From positions 1 to 31,798 of the forward strand of contig JAVVFH010000011.1 in assembly GCA_032250585.1 (NCBI GenBank): a stretch of DNA of 31,798 nucleotides, read 5' to 3'. This document shows positions 1-8,060 of the stretch, piece by piece (position 1 is the first letter of the stretch; every line of letters starts with the position of its first letter). The translations under genes were made by a program, and so were the position numbers. Origin of the DNA: JAVVFH01 sp032250585 (GTDB lineage Bacteria > Pseudomonadota > Gammaproteobacteria > Xanthomonadales > SZUA-36). The notes beneath the pieces were generated by a model. It was not told the DNA's origin, did no database searches, and was given only the letters and a program-made list of their open reading frames with translations.

Positions 1-1637
1 GCCAGCGTGGAGCCGAGTGCCAGGTCGTGGAACAGGTCTTCCTGGCGCTCGAGGTGGTTTTCCCTCAGGAACTGTTCCCAGCGCGCCTCCGGAATCTGCT
101 CGAGCGAGCAGCCGCGGGCATTCAACGCTTTTTCCAGCAACCTCAGGCCAAGCGCGACGGTGTCTTCCTGTCGCAGGCTTTTCAGGTAATGGCGAATGGC
201 TGTGCGGGCGCGGGCAGTGGCTACAAATTCCAGCCACTCGGGTTTGGGCTGAACTTTTGGATCGGTCAGGATTTTTACCGTCTGTCCGCTCGCCAGGTGG
301 GTCGAGAGCGGCACTTCGGTATTGTCGACCAGTGCTTTGGCCGTGTGGTTGCCGACACCGGTATGGATCGCGTAGGCGAAGTCCAGCGCAGTGGCGTTTT
401 TCTTCAGGTCGATGATCTTGCCTTTGGGGGTAAAAACAAAGATCTCATCCGGAAAAAGATCGGATTTGGCGTGATCGAGAAACTCGAGCGAATCACCCGT
501 GTGGCGCTGGACGTCCACGAGTTGCATCAGCCATTCACGCGCGCGCACCTGGGCTGAGCCGGGTGCCGTGTCGGTCGCCGTTTCGCCAGTCTTGTAACTC
601 CAGTGAGCGGCGGCGCCTTTGCTGGCCATCACGTCCATTTCCTCGGTCCGGATCTGGATTTCGACGGGCAGGCCATAGGGGCTTTTGAGGATGGTGTGCA
701 GCGACTGGTAACCGTTGGCTTTGGGCAGGGCGATGAAATCCTTGAAGCGCTCCGGCTTGGGGGGATAGATGCTGTGTACGACGCCCAGTGCCTGGTAGCA
801 ATGGGTTTCGGTGTCGGTGATGATCCTGAACGCGTAAAAATCGGTCACTTCCGAGAACGACAGGTCCTTGGAAAGCATCTTCTTGTAAATGCTGTAAGGA
901 GATTTCTGGCGGCCCGAAATCCGACAGGGCACGTCTGCCTTGTTCATTTTCTGGCGCAGGGTCTCCATGATGTTTTCGACAATTTCCTGGCGATGGCCGG
1001 TCATCTTTTCCAGGTGTTCGTTGATGGTGCGGTAACGCCACGGATAGAGGTTGGCGAAACCCATGTCCTCCAGCTCGTGCTTCATGCTGTTCATGCCCAG
1101 CCGGTCTGCGATCGGGGCGTAGATTTCCAGAGTTTCCCGGGCGATGCGTCGGCGCGATTGCGGCGCCATGCTTTCCAGTGTGCGCACGTTGTGCAGTCGA
1201 TCGGCGAGCTTGATGAAGATCACGCGCAGGTCGCGCGACATCGCGAGCATCAATTTCCTGAAGCTCTCGGCATCGGCTTCGGTGCGGGTGCGAAATTTCA
1301 TTTTATCGAGCTTCGTGACACCCTCGACCAGATCGGCAATCTCACTGCCGAACTGCTGCTCGATGTCCTGCCAACTCAGCGGGGTATCTTCAATGGTGTC
1401 ATGCAGTATCGCTGCTGCGATACTTTCATGATCCATGCGCATATTGGCCAAAATCTGGGCCACGGCTACGGGATGGAATATATAGGCTTCGCCCGTCTTG
1501 CGCTGCTGGCCTCGGTGAGCGGATTCACCTACCTCGAAGGCCGCCAGGACGATGGCGACCTTGTCAGGAGCGAGGTATGTATTGAGCAGGTCCCTGAGCT
1601 TGAGGACGGGTTCCGGGTATCCAGTTGCTGCCTGCAT
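1..1637 (-). CDS. spoT: Bifunctional (p)ppGpp synthetase/hydrolase SpoT, C-terminus cut by window edge
   Basis: This enzyme makes and degrades the alarmone (p)ppGpp in the stringent response. About 545 codons are visible, and the frame is open to the left edge, so the C-terminal helical and ACT regions are missing. The HD hydrolase domain is intact: H55, H79-D80 and the HDxxED motif (HDTIEDT, residues 79-85). The synthetase domain follows with GRQKSPYSIYKKM and FKDFIALPKANGYQSLHT, then the VEIQIRT strand. A TGS domain starts near DEIFVFTPKG. An intact HD motif plus the RFKD form of the synthetase loop argue for a bifunctional SpoT/Rel rather than a hydrolase-dead RelA. The ATG at 1637 is the first in-frame start after a stop at 1650-1652. 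It lies 42 bp after rpoZ, in the gmk-rpoZ-spoT order known from enterobacteria and pseudomonads. Confidence 0.95.
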   Translation of the reverse strand, partial: MQAATGYPEPVLKLRDLLNTYLAPDKVAIVLAAFEVGESAHRGQQRKTGEAYIFHPVAVAQILANMRMDHESIAAAILHDTIEDTPLSWQDIEQQFGSEIADLVEGVTKLDKMKFRTRTEADAESFRKLMLAMSRDLRVIFIKLADRLHNVRTLESMAPQSRRRIARETLEIYAPIADRLGMNSMKHELEDMGFANLYPWRYRTINEHLEKMTGHRQEIVENIMETLRQKMNKADVPCRISGRQKSPYSIYKKMLSKDLSFSEVTDFYAFRIITDTETHCYQALGVVHSIYPPKPERFKDFIALPKANGYQSLHTILKSPYGLPVEIQIRTEEMDVMASKGAAAHWSYKTGETATDTAPGSAQVRAREWLMQLVDVQRHTGDSLEFLDHAKSDLFPDEIFVFTPKGKIIDLKKNATALDFAYAIHTGVGNHTAKALVDNTEVPLSTHLASGQTVKILTDPKVQPKPEWLEFVATARARTAIRHYLKSLRQEDTVALGLRLLEKALNARGCSLEQIPEARWEQFLRENHLERQEDLFHDLALGSTL

Positions 1638-1679
1638 GGGCCCTGTGATCTAAGCCTGTCTGTTGCCGCAATCAGCGGT

Positions 1680-1943
1680 TCACGGCGCCAGATCGTCTTC
1701 CTCGTAACGGGTCTCGAATACTTCCGCTGCCTCGATTTTGGCCTGGATCATATCGACGCGCTCGAGGTCGATCAAACCGGCGGCGATTTCGCGCAGCGCG
1801 ATCACGGTGGGTTTATCGTTTTCTTCCTCGACCATCGGTTCGGCACCATGGGCGACCTGGCGCGCCCGCTTGGTGGCCGTCAGCACCAGTTCGAAACGGT
1901 TGTCGATTTTGTCGAGGCAATCTTCTACGGTAATTCTGGCCAT
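1680..1943 (-). CDS. rpoZ: RNA polymerase omega subunit
   Basis: The 87-aa product is the omega subunit, which binds the beta' subunit and helps assemble RNA polymerase; in proteobacteria it also forms part of a ppGpp site. The N-terminus MARITVEDCLDKIDNRFELV and the central TKRARQV segment are diagnostic. The reading frame extends upstream to 1994, but the ATG at 1943 matches the conserved family start and has GGAAAA just upstream. It lies between gmk (81 bp gap) and spoT (42 bp gap), all on the minus strand, so co-transcription with the (p)ppGpp enzyme is likely. The C-terminus is acidic (ETRYEEDDLAP), as is common in this family. Confidence 0.97.
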   Translation of the reverse strand: MARITVEDCLDKIDNRFELVLTATKRARQVAHGAEPMVEEENDKPTVIALREIAAGLIDLERVDMIQAKIEAAEVFETRYEEDDLAP

Positions 1944-2024
1944 GTTTTTTCCATGAAATCGGGGTTTATTCACTGCGGACGGCCGTTGATGCAAGGACCC
2001 CAGCCGCAGACTGAACCGTTCATA

Positions 2025-2645
2025 TTATCCGTTTTCAAGGAGGTCCGCCAGAATCTTGACGTATCTTTTTTCCTGGTCTCGTCGCTGCAGCTTTCCCTCG
2101 TGAATGATTGACTGCAGATCGGCCAGCGCTTCGCCGAAATCGTCATTGACGATCAGGAAGTCGAACTCATCCCAGTGCGCAATCTCGGCACGGGCCCTTT
2201 GCATGCGCTTTTCGATGACCTCGTTGCTGTCCTGCCCACGATTTTCCAACCGCCGGCGCAGCGTTTCCAGGGACGGAGGCAGGATGAAAACCGAAACGCA
2301 GGCGGGAAAGGAAATCCGGATCTGGCGCGCACCCTGCCAGTCGATGTCGAGGATCACGTCGTGGCCTTGCCGCAGTTGGTGTTCGACCGTTTCGCGGCTG
2401 GTTCCGTAGCGGTGATCGAATACGGAGGCGTACTCGAGGAAAGCATCCCGGGCGACCAGTTCCGAGAAGAGGTCTTCGTCGATGAAGTGATAGTGCACGC
2501 CGTCGCGCTCACCGGGCCGCGGTGGTCGCGTTGTGTAGGAGACAGATAATCGGACACCTTCGTCGGCGTCGAGCAAGGCTTGGATCAGGCTGGTTTTCCC
2601 ACCCCCGGAAGGGGCTGCCACGACAAAAAGTTTCGGCTTATTCAA
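2025..2645 (-). CDS. gmk: Guanylate kinase
   Basis: This cytosolic kinase phosphorylates GMP to GDP with ATP, in purine salvage and GTP/dGTP supply. The 206-aa length is normal for the family. The P-loop APSGGGKTS lies at residues 11-19 with K17 as phosphate binder. SYTTRPPRPGERDGVHYHF is the GMP-binding region, and ILDIDWQGARQIR is the expected beta-strand and lid segment. The start overlaps the end of yicC by 8 bp, which suggests translational coupling. The location before rpoZ and spoT fits the pairing of GTP production with the alarmone pathway that uses GTP. Confidence 0.97.
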   Translation of the reverse strand: MNKPKLFVVAAPSGGGKTSLIQALLDADEGVRLSVSYTTRPPRPGERDGVHYHFIDEDLFSELVARDAFLEYASVFDHRYGTSRETVEHQLRQGHDVILDIDWQGARQIRISFPACVSVFILPPSLETLRRRLENRGQDSNEVIEKRMQRARAEIAHWDEFDFLIVNDDFGEALADLQSIIHEGKLQRRDQEKRYVKILADLLENG

Positions 2646-3507
2646 TATTCTGCACCTGTTCCCGCATCTGCTCGATGTACACCTTCAGATCGACTGCGGC
2701 CTGGGTGGTGCGCTCATCGACGGACTTGGAGCTGAGGGTGTTCGATTCACGGTTGAATTCCTGCATCAGGAAGTCCAGCCGGCGACCCACGGGTTCATCC
2801 ATGCCGAGTACGACACGCGCCTCGCGGATGTGCGCGGCGAGCCGGTCGAGTTCCTCGTCGACATCGATCTTCTGGGCCAGGAAAGCCACTTCCTGCTCGA
2901 GCCGGCCGGGATCCAGCGGCTGCTGCAGTTCGCCGATACGGGTCAGCAGCTTCCGTCGCAAATTTTCTCGAATTTCGGGTAACCAGGTGCGCAGTTGCCC
3001 GACCCGCGCTTCGACGCTGGCCAGCCGCTCGCGGATGGCGACCTCCATCTGGGCACCCTCGCGCGCTCGGGCTTGCTGCAGGCCAACCGCTGCCTCCGGC
3101 AGCAGTTCCAGCGCCGCGGCGTGCAGCGGTTGCGGGTCTGGTGACTCCTCGGCTACGACGCCGGGCCAGCGCATAATCGCCAGCAGGTTCGGTTCCTGGT
3201 CTTGCTCGCTGGTTTCGCGCAGCCGGGCATGCAGTGCGAGCAGTGAGCGGGCCCGCTGTTCATTCAGGACCAGGCCGCCGCCGTAGCGCCCGGCCGTCGG
3301 CGAGAAACGCAGCACCGCGTCCACTTTGCCACGCCCCAGGTGCTCACCGAGGGTGCGGCGAATGCCCGGTTCGATTACGCGGAATTCCTCCGGGACACGA
3401 AAGCCGATCTCGAGGTAACGGTGATTGACCGAGCGCAATTCCCACGCCAGGCGCCCGAAATCGTATTCGCGCTCGGCGCTGGCAAAGCCTGTCATACTGC
3501 GAATCAT
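2638..3507 (-). CDS. yicC: YicC family endoribonuclease
   Basis: The 289-aa protein belongs to the YicC/YloC family, whose E. coli member has been described as an endoribonuclease affecting small RNA turnover. The N-terminus MIRSMTGFASAERE and the segment ELRSVNHRYLEIGFRVPEE are typical of the YicC N-terminal domain. The C-terminal DUF1732 region includes GRRLDFLMQEFNRESNTL and ends in DLKVYIEQMREQVQNIE. The start at 3507 gives the family's usual N-terminus. It is the first gene of the minus-strand yicC-gmk-rpoZ-spoT series and faces away from rph across 147 bp. In E. coli yicC is also next to rph, so this divergent pair is ancestral. Confidence 0.95.
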   Translation of the reverse strand: MIRSMTGFASAEREYDFGRLAWELRSVNHRYLEIGFRVPEEFRVIEPGIRRTLGEHLGRGKVDAVLRFSPTAGRYGGGLVLNEQRARSLLALHARLRETSEQDQEPNLLAIMRWPGVVAEESPDPQPLHAAALELLPEAAVGLQQARAREGAQMEVAIRERLASVEARVGQLRTWLPEIRENLRRKLLTRIGELQQPLDPGRLEQEVAFLAQKIDVDEELDRLAAHIREARVVLGMDEPVGRRLDFLMQEFNRESNTLSSKSVDERTTQAAVDLKVYIEQMREQVQNIE

Positions 3508-3549
3508 GCGAAGGCGTCCTTATGGTCGGTGAAGGAATGCAGGCCGCGA

Positions 3550-3578
3550 TTGTTGGCCGGCTCGTCAATTGGCACAAT
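3550..3578 (+). promoter_or_regulatory. Weak candidate sigma70 promoter for rph
   Basis: In the yicC-rph gap, TTGTTG (3550-3555) and CACAAT (3573-3578) are separated by 17 bp on the rph strand. The match is only 3/6 and 4/6 to consensus. It is the best spacing I find in the gap. Confidence 0.3.
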
Positions 3579-3602
3579 GGTACCGGCAAATCATCTGCGA
3601 GT

Positions 3603-3622
3603 CAGCGGTGCTTGAACCGCTG
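3603..3622. repeat. Inverted repeat in the rph leader
   Basis: CAGCGGT (3603-3609) and ACCGCTG (3616-3622) are perfect 7-bp arms around a 6-nt loop, 32 bp upstream of the rph start. It could fold as a hairpin in the rph leader RNA or act as an operator. No U-tract follows, so it is not a standard terminator. Confidence 0.45.
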
Positions 3623-3654
3623 CGCGATTTCCAAAGCAATCGAGGCATACACCC

Positions 3655-4371
3655 ATGAGACCCAGCGGCAGGCAGCCGAACGAACTGCGAGAAGTTACCA
3701 TCAGGCGCCAGTACACGCGTCACGCCGAGGGTTCTGTCCTCATTTCCTGTGGCGAGACCCGGGTGCTGTGTACCGCCTCGGTCGAAAACCGGGTGCCGCC
3801 GTTCCTGCGCGGCAAGGGGACCGGTTGGATCACTGCCGAGTATGGCATGTTGCCGCGATCGACCGGCAGCCGCATGTCGCGGGAAGCGACCCGGGGCAGG
3901 CAGGGCGGCCGAACGCTTGAGATCCAGCGCCTGATCGGCCGCTCACTGCGCGCCGTCGTCGACCGCGATGCTCTGGGTGAACGCACCATCACGCTGGATT
4001 GCGATGTGATTCAGGCCGACGGCGGCACGCGCACTGCGGCCATTACCGGTGCTTACGTCGCGCTGGTCGATGCATGCCGCTGGCTGCTGCGCGAAAACAT
4101 GATCCGCAAGGACCCCATGCACGGGCAGGTAGCCGCCGTTTCGGTGGGGATTTGTGCCAATGCGCCTTTGCTCGACCTGGATTACCTAGAGGATTCCAGC
4201 GCGGAGACGGATATGAACGTGGTCATGAACGATGGCGGTGCGTTCATCGAGTTGCAGGGAACGGCCGAAGGACACGCCTTTCGACGTGACGAATTGGACC
4301 GGATGGTCGACCTGGCCGAGACAGGTATTCGGCAGTTGATGAACGTGCAGATGCGGGCGCTCAGTGACTGA
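3655..4371 (+). CDS. rph: Ribonuclease PH
   Basis: RNase PH is a phosphorolytic 3'-to-5' exoribonuclease that trims tRNA precursors and other structured RNA 3' ends using inorganic phosphate. The 238-aa product is full length. It starts MRPSGRQPNELREVTI, as expected, and carries ENRVPPFLRGKGTGWITAEY and the arginine-rich phosphate and RNA site SRMSREATRGRQGGRTLEIQ. The catalytic acidic pair in DYLEDSSAETDMNVV falls at D180 and D186, matching the family. The family's usual hexamer would be expected. It overlaps rdgB by 8 bp, as in the common rph-rdgB-hemW arrangement. The gene looks intact, unlike the frameshifted rph of E. coli K-12. Confidence 0.97.
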   Translation: MRPSGRQPNELREVTIRRQYTRHAEGSVLISCGETRVLCTASVENRVPPFLRGKGTGWITAEYGMLPRSTGSRMSREATRGRQGGRTLEIQRLIGRSLRAVVDRDALGERTITLDCDVIQADGGTRTAAITGAYVALVDACRWLLRENMIRKDPMHGQVAAVSVGICANAPLLDLDYLEDSSAETDMNVVMNDGGAFIELQGTAEGHAFRRDELDRMVDLAETGIRQLMNVQMRALSD

Positions 4372-4987
4372 GTCGGATGCTGCCGGAGGCCGCGTGGTGC
4401 TGGCAACCGGGAACCCCGGCAAGCTGAGCGAAATCCGCGCGATCCTGGCACCGTATCATTGGGCGGTGCATGCGCAAAGCGAGTGGGATGTGTCCGAAGC
4501 CGCCGAAGACGGTCTGAGCTTCGTCGAAAATGCCTTGATCAAGGCCCGCCACGCGGCTCGCCATACCGGCCTGCCTGCGCTGGGCGACGATTCCGGCCTG
4601 GTCGTGGCGGCGCTGCAGGGCCGTCCTGGAATCCGCTCGGCGCGCTTTGCGGGCCCGGCCGCCAGCCCCGTGGACAATAATCGCAAACTGCTTGCCGCTC
4701 TCGAAAACGTTTCCGGCAAGGGGCGCGGCGCCCATTTTTATTGCGCAATGGCCCTGTTGCGGCATGCAGAAGATCCGGCGCCGATGATTGCGACCGGCAT
4801 CTGGCACGGCGAAATCCTGCGGTCGCCCACAGGCTCTGGCGGCTTCGGTTACGACCCGCTTTTCTATGTGCCCGGGCAGGGCTGTTCGGCGGCGGAACTG
4901 GCGCCGGGAATCAAGAACCGCCTGAGCCACCGGGCCAAGGCTCTTGCAGCGCTGGTGGATCAGATGCTCCGTGAATACAGCGCCTGA
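4364..4987 (+). CDS. rdgB: XTP/dITP diphosphatase (non-canonical purine NTP pyrophosphatase)
   Basis: RdgB (HAM1 family) hydrolyses dITP, ITP and XTP to monophosphates and so keeps deaminated purines out of DNA and RNA. The 207-aa protein has the substrate loop ATGNPGKLSEI near the N-terminus, the metal-site segment GDDSGLVV and the C-terminal GGFGYDPLFYVP motif. GIKNRLSHRAKAL matches the conserved SHRxxAL end. The start is GTG at 4364, overlapping the rph stop by 8 bp; a second GTG at 4394 lies too close to the conserved core to be preferred. It sits between rph and hemW in a tight series and is probably co-transcribed with both. Confidence 0.96.
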   Translation: MTESDAAGGRVVLATGNPGKLSEIRAILAPYHWAVHAQSEWDVSEAAEDGLSFVENALIKARHAARHTGLPALGDDSGLVVAALQGRPGIRSARFAGPAASPVDNNRKLLAALENVSGKGRGAHFYCAMALLRHAEDPAPMIATGIWHGEILRSPTGSGGFGYDPLFYVPGQGCSAAELAPGIKNRLSHRAKALAALVDQMLREYSA

Positions 4988-6146
4988 TACCGACAGCGGT
5001 TTGAGTCTGCCACCGCTGTCCCTGTATGTGCACTTGCCCTGGTGCGTGCGAAAATGCCCGTACTGCGACTTCAACTCGCATGCTGCGTCGGGTGACTTGC
5101 CGCGGGAGGCGTACGTCGATGCCTTGCTGAAGGATCTGGAAAAGGATTTGCCGCTGGTCTGGGGCCGGCCCGTGCACAGTATCTTCTTCGGCGGCGGCAC
5201 GCCCAGCCTGTTCAGCGCCCGCCAGGTCGAGCGCATGCTAAGTGGATTCTGCGCGCTACTGCCGGTCAGCCCGGATGTGGAGATCAGCCTGGAGGCCAAC
5301 CCGGGTACCACCGAGCACGACAGCTTTGAAGCGTACCGCTCCGCGGGGGTGAACCGCGTATCGTTGGGCGTGCAAAGTTTCGATGACCGACTGCTGGCGA
5401 AGATCGGCAGGATTCATGGCCGACTCGAGATTGACCGCGCGGTCGCCGCGATCCGTCGGGCCGGCATCGCGAACTTCAATATCGACCTGATGTTCGCTTT
5501 GCCGGGCCAATCGCTGGAATCGGCGCTGGAAGACTTGCGCGAGGCGGTCCGATGCGAGCCGGCCCATATTTCACATTACCAATTGACGCTGGAGCCCAAC
5601 ACGGCCTTCCACGTCGATCCACCCGCTTTGCCGGACGATGACCTGGCATGGGAAATGCAGCGCCAAGGCGCCGAAATCCTGGTTGAAGCCGGTTTCGAAC
5701 AATACGAGATTTCCGCGTGGGCCCGGCCCGGGCGGCGCTGCAGGCACAATCTGAATTACTGGCAATATGGCGATTTCATCGGTATCGGTGCCGGTGCCCA
5801 CGGCAAGATCACGCTGCCCTCCGAGGGGACCGTCCTGCGACGAATCCGTCAGCGGCATCCGCAATCGTGGCTGCGAGCTGCCGTGGCGGGCGACGCGATT
5901 GTCCACGAACAAAGCAGTGCTGTGCCTGAACGCATCTTCGAGTTTTTCCTCAACCAACTGCGGTTGCGCGAAGGCGTGCGCAAGGACCAGCTGTCCGCGC
6001 GCACCGGTGCCGGTTGGGCAGACGTGGAGGCGCGGGTGCGCCTGGCAATGGGTCGCGGACTACTGGACGACATCGACGGGCGCTTGCGGCCAACGGAGCT
6101 GGGCTGGCGATTCGCGAACGATCTGCAGGCCATTTTTTTGCCCTGA
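4971..6146 (+). CDS. hemW: Radical SAM haem chaperone HemW
   Basis: HemW is a coproporphyrinogen III oxidase-like radical SAM protein that binds haem and delivers it to respiratory targets; older records call it an oxygen-independent coproporphyrinogen oxidase. Residues C25, C29 and C32 form the CVRKCPYC iron-sulfur motif. It is followed by SIFFGGGTPSLF, LEANPGTTE, GVQSFDDRLLAKIGRIH and HNLNYWQYGDFIGIGAGAHG, with a C-terminal HemN_C region. I chose the GTG at 4971 (391 aa, 17-bp overlap with rdgB). The longest frame starts at a TTG at 4944, but that adds unconserved residues. HemW as third gene after rph and rdgB is a frequent proteobacterial order. Confidence 0.95.
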   Translation: MNTAPDTDSGLSLPPLSLYVHLPWCVRKCPYCDFNSHAASGDLPREAYVDALLKDLEKDLPLVWGRPVHSIFFGGGTPSLFSARQVERMLSGFCALLPVSPDVEISLEANPGTTEHDSFEAYRSAGVNRVSLGVQSFDDRLLAKIGRIHGRLEIDRAVAAIRRAGIANFNIDLMFALPGQSLESALEDLREAVRCEPAHISHYQLTLEPNTAFHVDPPALPDDDLAWEMQRQGAEILVEAGFEQYEISAWARPGRRCRHNLNYWQYGDFIGIGAGAHGKITLPSEGTVLRRIRQRHPQSWLRAAVAGDAIVHEQSSAVPERIFEFFLNQLRLREGVRKDQLSARTGAGWADVEARVRLAMGRGLLDDIDGRLRPTELGWRFANDLQAIFLP

Positions 6147-6173
6147 GAGCCCTTCCCGCGGCGGCGGCCATGC

Positions 6174-6202
6174 TTGCAAAGCACACATGCGCGCAGTAAA
6201 CT
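6174..6202 (+). promoter_or_regulatory. Candidate sigma70 promoter for rpmE2
   Basis: TTGCAA (6174-6179) and TAAACT (6197-6202) are 17 bp apart. They lie about 50 bp before the rpmE2 start and downstream of the hemW stop. Each box matches consensus at 4 of 6 bases. Confidence 0.45.
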
Positions 6203-6249
6203 GGCCGGTCTTCCGTTTGTGCGGAACCTCATTGAAACAGGATTTTGTC

Positions 6250-6492
6250 ATGAAAGCCGGCATTCACCCCGAGTACAAAAAAGTGGTGTTCCAGGACATG
6301 TCTTCGGACTTCGCCTTCCTGACCCGTTCGACCATCGACAGCAAGGAAACCGTCACATGGGAAGACGGCAACGAGTACCCGTTGGTTAAGATCGACGTTT
6401 CCAGCGCATCACACCCTTTCTATACGGGAAAGCACAAGGTGCTGGATTCGGGCGGTCGTGTGGACCGCTTCAAAAAACGTTACGGCAAGTAA
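6250..6492 (+). CDS. rpmE2: Large ribosomal subunit protein bL31, type B (zinc-independent)
   Basis: This 80-aa protein is a ribosomal L31 of the type that lacks the zinc-binding cysteines; the translation has no cysteine at all. MKAGIHPEYKKVVFQDMSSD, FAFLTRSTI, WEDGNEYPL and SSASHPFYTGKHK are hallmarks of the type B paralogue. In bacteria that carry both forms, type B replaces the zinc form when zinc is scarce under Zur control. Here I see no clear Zur operator, so it may be the only bL31 of this organism. The ATG at 6250 follows ACAGGATTTTGTC, a good Shine-Dalgarno. It is monocistronic, with its own terminator at 6526-6563. Confidence 0.97.
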   Translation: MKAGIHPEYKKVVFQDMSSDFAFLTRSTIDSKETVTWEDGNEYPLVKIDVSSASHPFYTGKHKVLDSGGRVDRFKKRYGK

Positions 6493-6525
6493 CATTGCCG
6501 CGAATCGCTGGCTCTCCGGGGTCAG

Positions 6526-6563
6526 AAAAAACCCCGCCCGGCTTACCGGTGCGGGGTTTTTTT
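6526..6563 (+). terminator. Rho-independent terminator after rpmE2
   Basis: The arms AAAAAACCCCGC (6526-6537) and GCGGGGTTTTTT pair perfectly around a 13-nt loop and end in seven T at 6557-6563. The A-run on the left arm would make it work on both strands, but there is no minus-strand gene to terminate here. Confidence 0.92.
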
Positions 6564-6654
6564 ATGGGCGGATCCGGGTAAGTGTCCTGTCAACTATTAG
6601 CTCTGCTGAACTGATTATTAACTGAGTCAATACTGGCCCGGAATTGCGCGCTCA

Positions 6655-6663
6655 TGATATATT
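6655..6663 (+). promoter_or_regulatory. Candidate extended -10 promoter for gltA
   Basis: TGATATATT is an extended -10 element (TGn plus TATATT at 6658-6663, 5/6 to consensus), about 97 bp upstream of the gltA start. No good -35 box is at the usual distance, which is common for extended -10 promoters. The rest of the 6564-6754 stretch is AT-richer than its surroundings, and I recognise nothing else in it. Confidence 0.4.
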
Positions 6664-6759
6664 CAGTGGGCTTGGGCGCGGAGCACAAAGCGGCCGAAGC
6701 CAGTCCCTTCGCGGGCCCATCCCAAACAAGGAAAAAGCGCATTAGCGCAGGAGAATCCA

Positions 6760-8052
6760 GTGTCCGGAAAGCATGTCCTCATTAGCGACCCGTCCAACGG
6801 CAAACAGCTCGAATTACCCGTCCTCGCCGGTACCGAAGGCGAACCTACCATAGATATCAAGGCACTTCCCTCGCAGTTGGGGTACTTCACCTACGATCCG
6901 GGCTTTACCGCGACCGCCGCCTGTACCAGTAAAATAACGTTTATTGACGGCGACAAGGGCATCCTGCGCTATCGGGGTTACCCCATCGATCAACTGGCAG
7001 AGAAGAGCACCTTCGTCGAGGTCGCTTATCTGCTCCTGAATGGAAACCTTCCTTCCGAGGATGAGTTGGCCCGGTTCCGTTCGGAACTGACCTACCACAC
7101 GATGGTTCACGAACAGCTCTATACCTTTATCTCCGGGTTTCACTACGACGCGCACCCGATGGCGATGATGGCCGGGGTCGTCGGTTCCCTGGCGGCGTTT
7201 TATCACAACCGCCTGGACATGGAGAACCCGGAGCAACGCGTGCTGGCGGCACAGCGGATGATCGCCAAAATGCCGACCATCGCAGCCGCCTGCTACCGCC
7301 ACCACATGGGTTGGCCGGTGGCTTACCCACAAAATGACATGCGCTTCACGGAGCGCTTCCTGCAGATGATGTTCTCTGTTCCCAGCGAGAAATATCAGGT
7401 GAGTGAAACGGCTGCCAAGGCCCTCGACCTCTTGTTCATACTGCACGCCGATCACGAGCAGAACGCCAGCACATCGACGGTTCGCCTCGTCGGCTCTACG
7501 GGGGCCAATCCCTACGCCTGCGTCGCGGCCGGTATTTCCGCCCTATGGGGACCCGCGCATGGCGGCGCCAACGAGGCCGTGCTGGATATGCTGGACCAGA
7601 TCGGCGACATCTCCCAGGTGCCAAAATATATCAAGCGCGCCAAAGACAAATCAGATCCTTTCCGACTGATGGGATTCGGTCACCGCGTTTACAAGAATTA
7701 CGACCCGCGGGCAGCTATTATCAGGAAAGTCTGTTACGACGTCCTGGAAGAGCTCGGCAGAGAGGATCCGTTGATGGATCTGGCCATGGAGTTGGAGCGC
7801 ATCGCGCTGGAAGACGACTATTTCGTTGAGAAGAAGCTCTACCCCAATGTGGACTTCTATTCGGGCATCATCTACAAGGCGCTCGGGATTCCCGTCAGCA
7901 TGTTCACGGTCATGTTCGCGATCGCCAGAACGGTTGGTTGGGTCGCGCAGTGGCTGGAGCAAAGCGAGTCACCGACCAAGATCGGCCGTCCGCGGCAGAT
8001 TTATGACGGACCGAAAGAGCGCGATTACGTCGCCCTGCACCGGCGCGATTGA
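6760..8052 (+). CDS. gltA: Citrate synthase (hexameric type II)
   Basis: Citrate synthase condenses oxaloacetate with acetyl-CoA as the entry step of the TCA cycle. The 430-aa length and the N-terminal domain (TATAACTSKITFIDGDKGILRYRGYPI, split over two strands) are those of the hexameric, NADH-regulated type of Gram-negative bacteria. The catalytic residues are in place: H267 in PAHGGANEAV, H308 in GFGHRVYKNYDPRA and D365 in NVDFYSGI. The start is GTG at 6760, with GCAGGAGAATCCA just before it as a strong Shine-Dalgarno. The gene is alone between the rpmE2 terminator and a convergent gene 8 bp away. That it is expressed separately is an inference from this layout. Confidence 0.98.
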   Translation: MSGKHVLISDPSNGKQLELPVLAGTEGEPTIDIKALPSQLGYFTYDPGFTATAACTSKITFIDGDKGILRYRGYPIDQLAEKSTFVEVAYLLLNGNLPSEDELARFRSELTYHTMVHEQLYTFISGFHYDAHPMAMMAGVVGSLAAFYHNRLDMENPEQRVLAAQRMIAKMPTIAAACYRHHMGWPVAYPQNDMRFTERFLQMMFSVPSEKYQVSETAAKALDLLFILHADHEQNASTSTVRLVGSTGANPYACVAAGISALWGPAHGGANEAVLDMLDQIGDISQVPKYIKRAKDKSDPFRLMGFGHRVYKNYDPRAAIIRKVCYDVLEELGREDPLMDLAMELERIALEDDYFVEKKLYPNVDFYSGIIYKALGIPVSMFTVMFAIARTVGWVAQWLEQSESPTKIGRPRQIYDGPKERDYVALHRRD

Positions 8053-8060
8053 CGGGGCTT

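Noticed and set aside
603..2111. Long plus-strand open frame of 502 codons
   Set aside because: It lies antisense to spoT, rpoZ and part of gmk, which all match known families in the minus strand. High GC makes such mirror frames common.
3566..3581. TGGCAC in the yicC-rph gap as a sigma54 -24 box
   Set aside because: The required GC of the -12 element at the right distance is missing.
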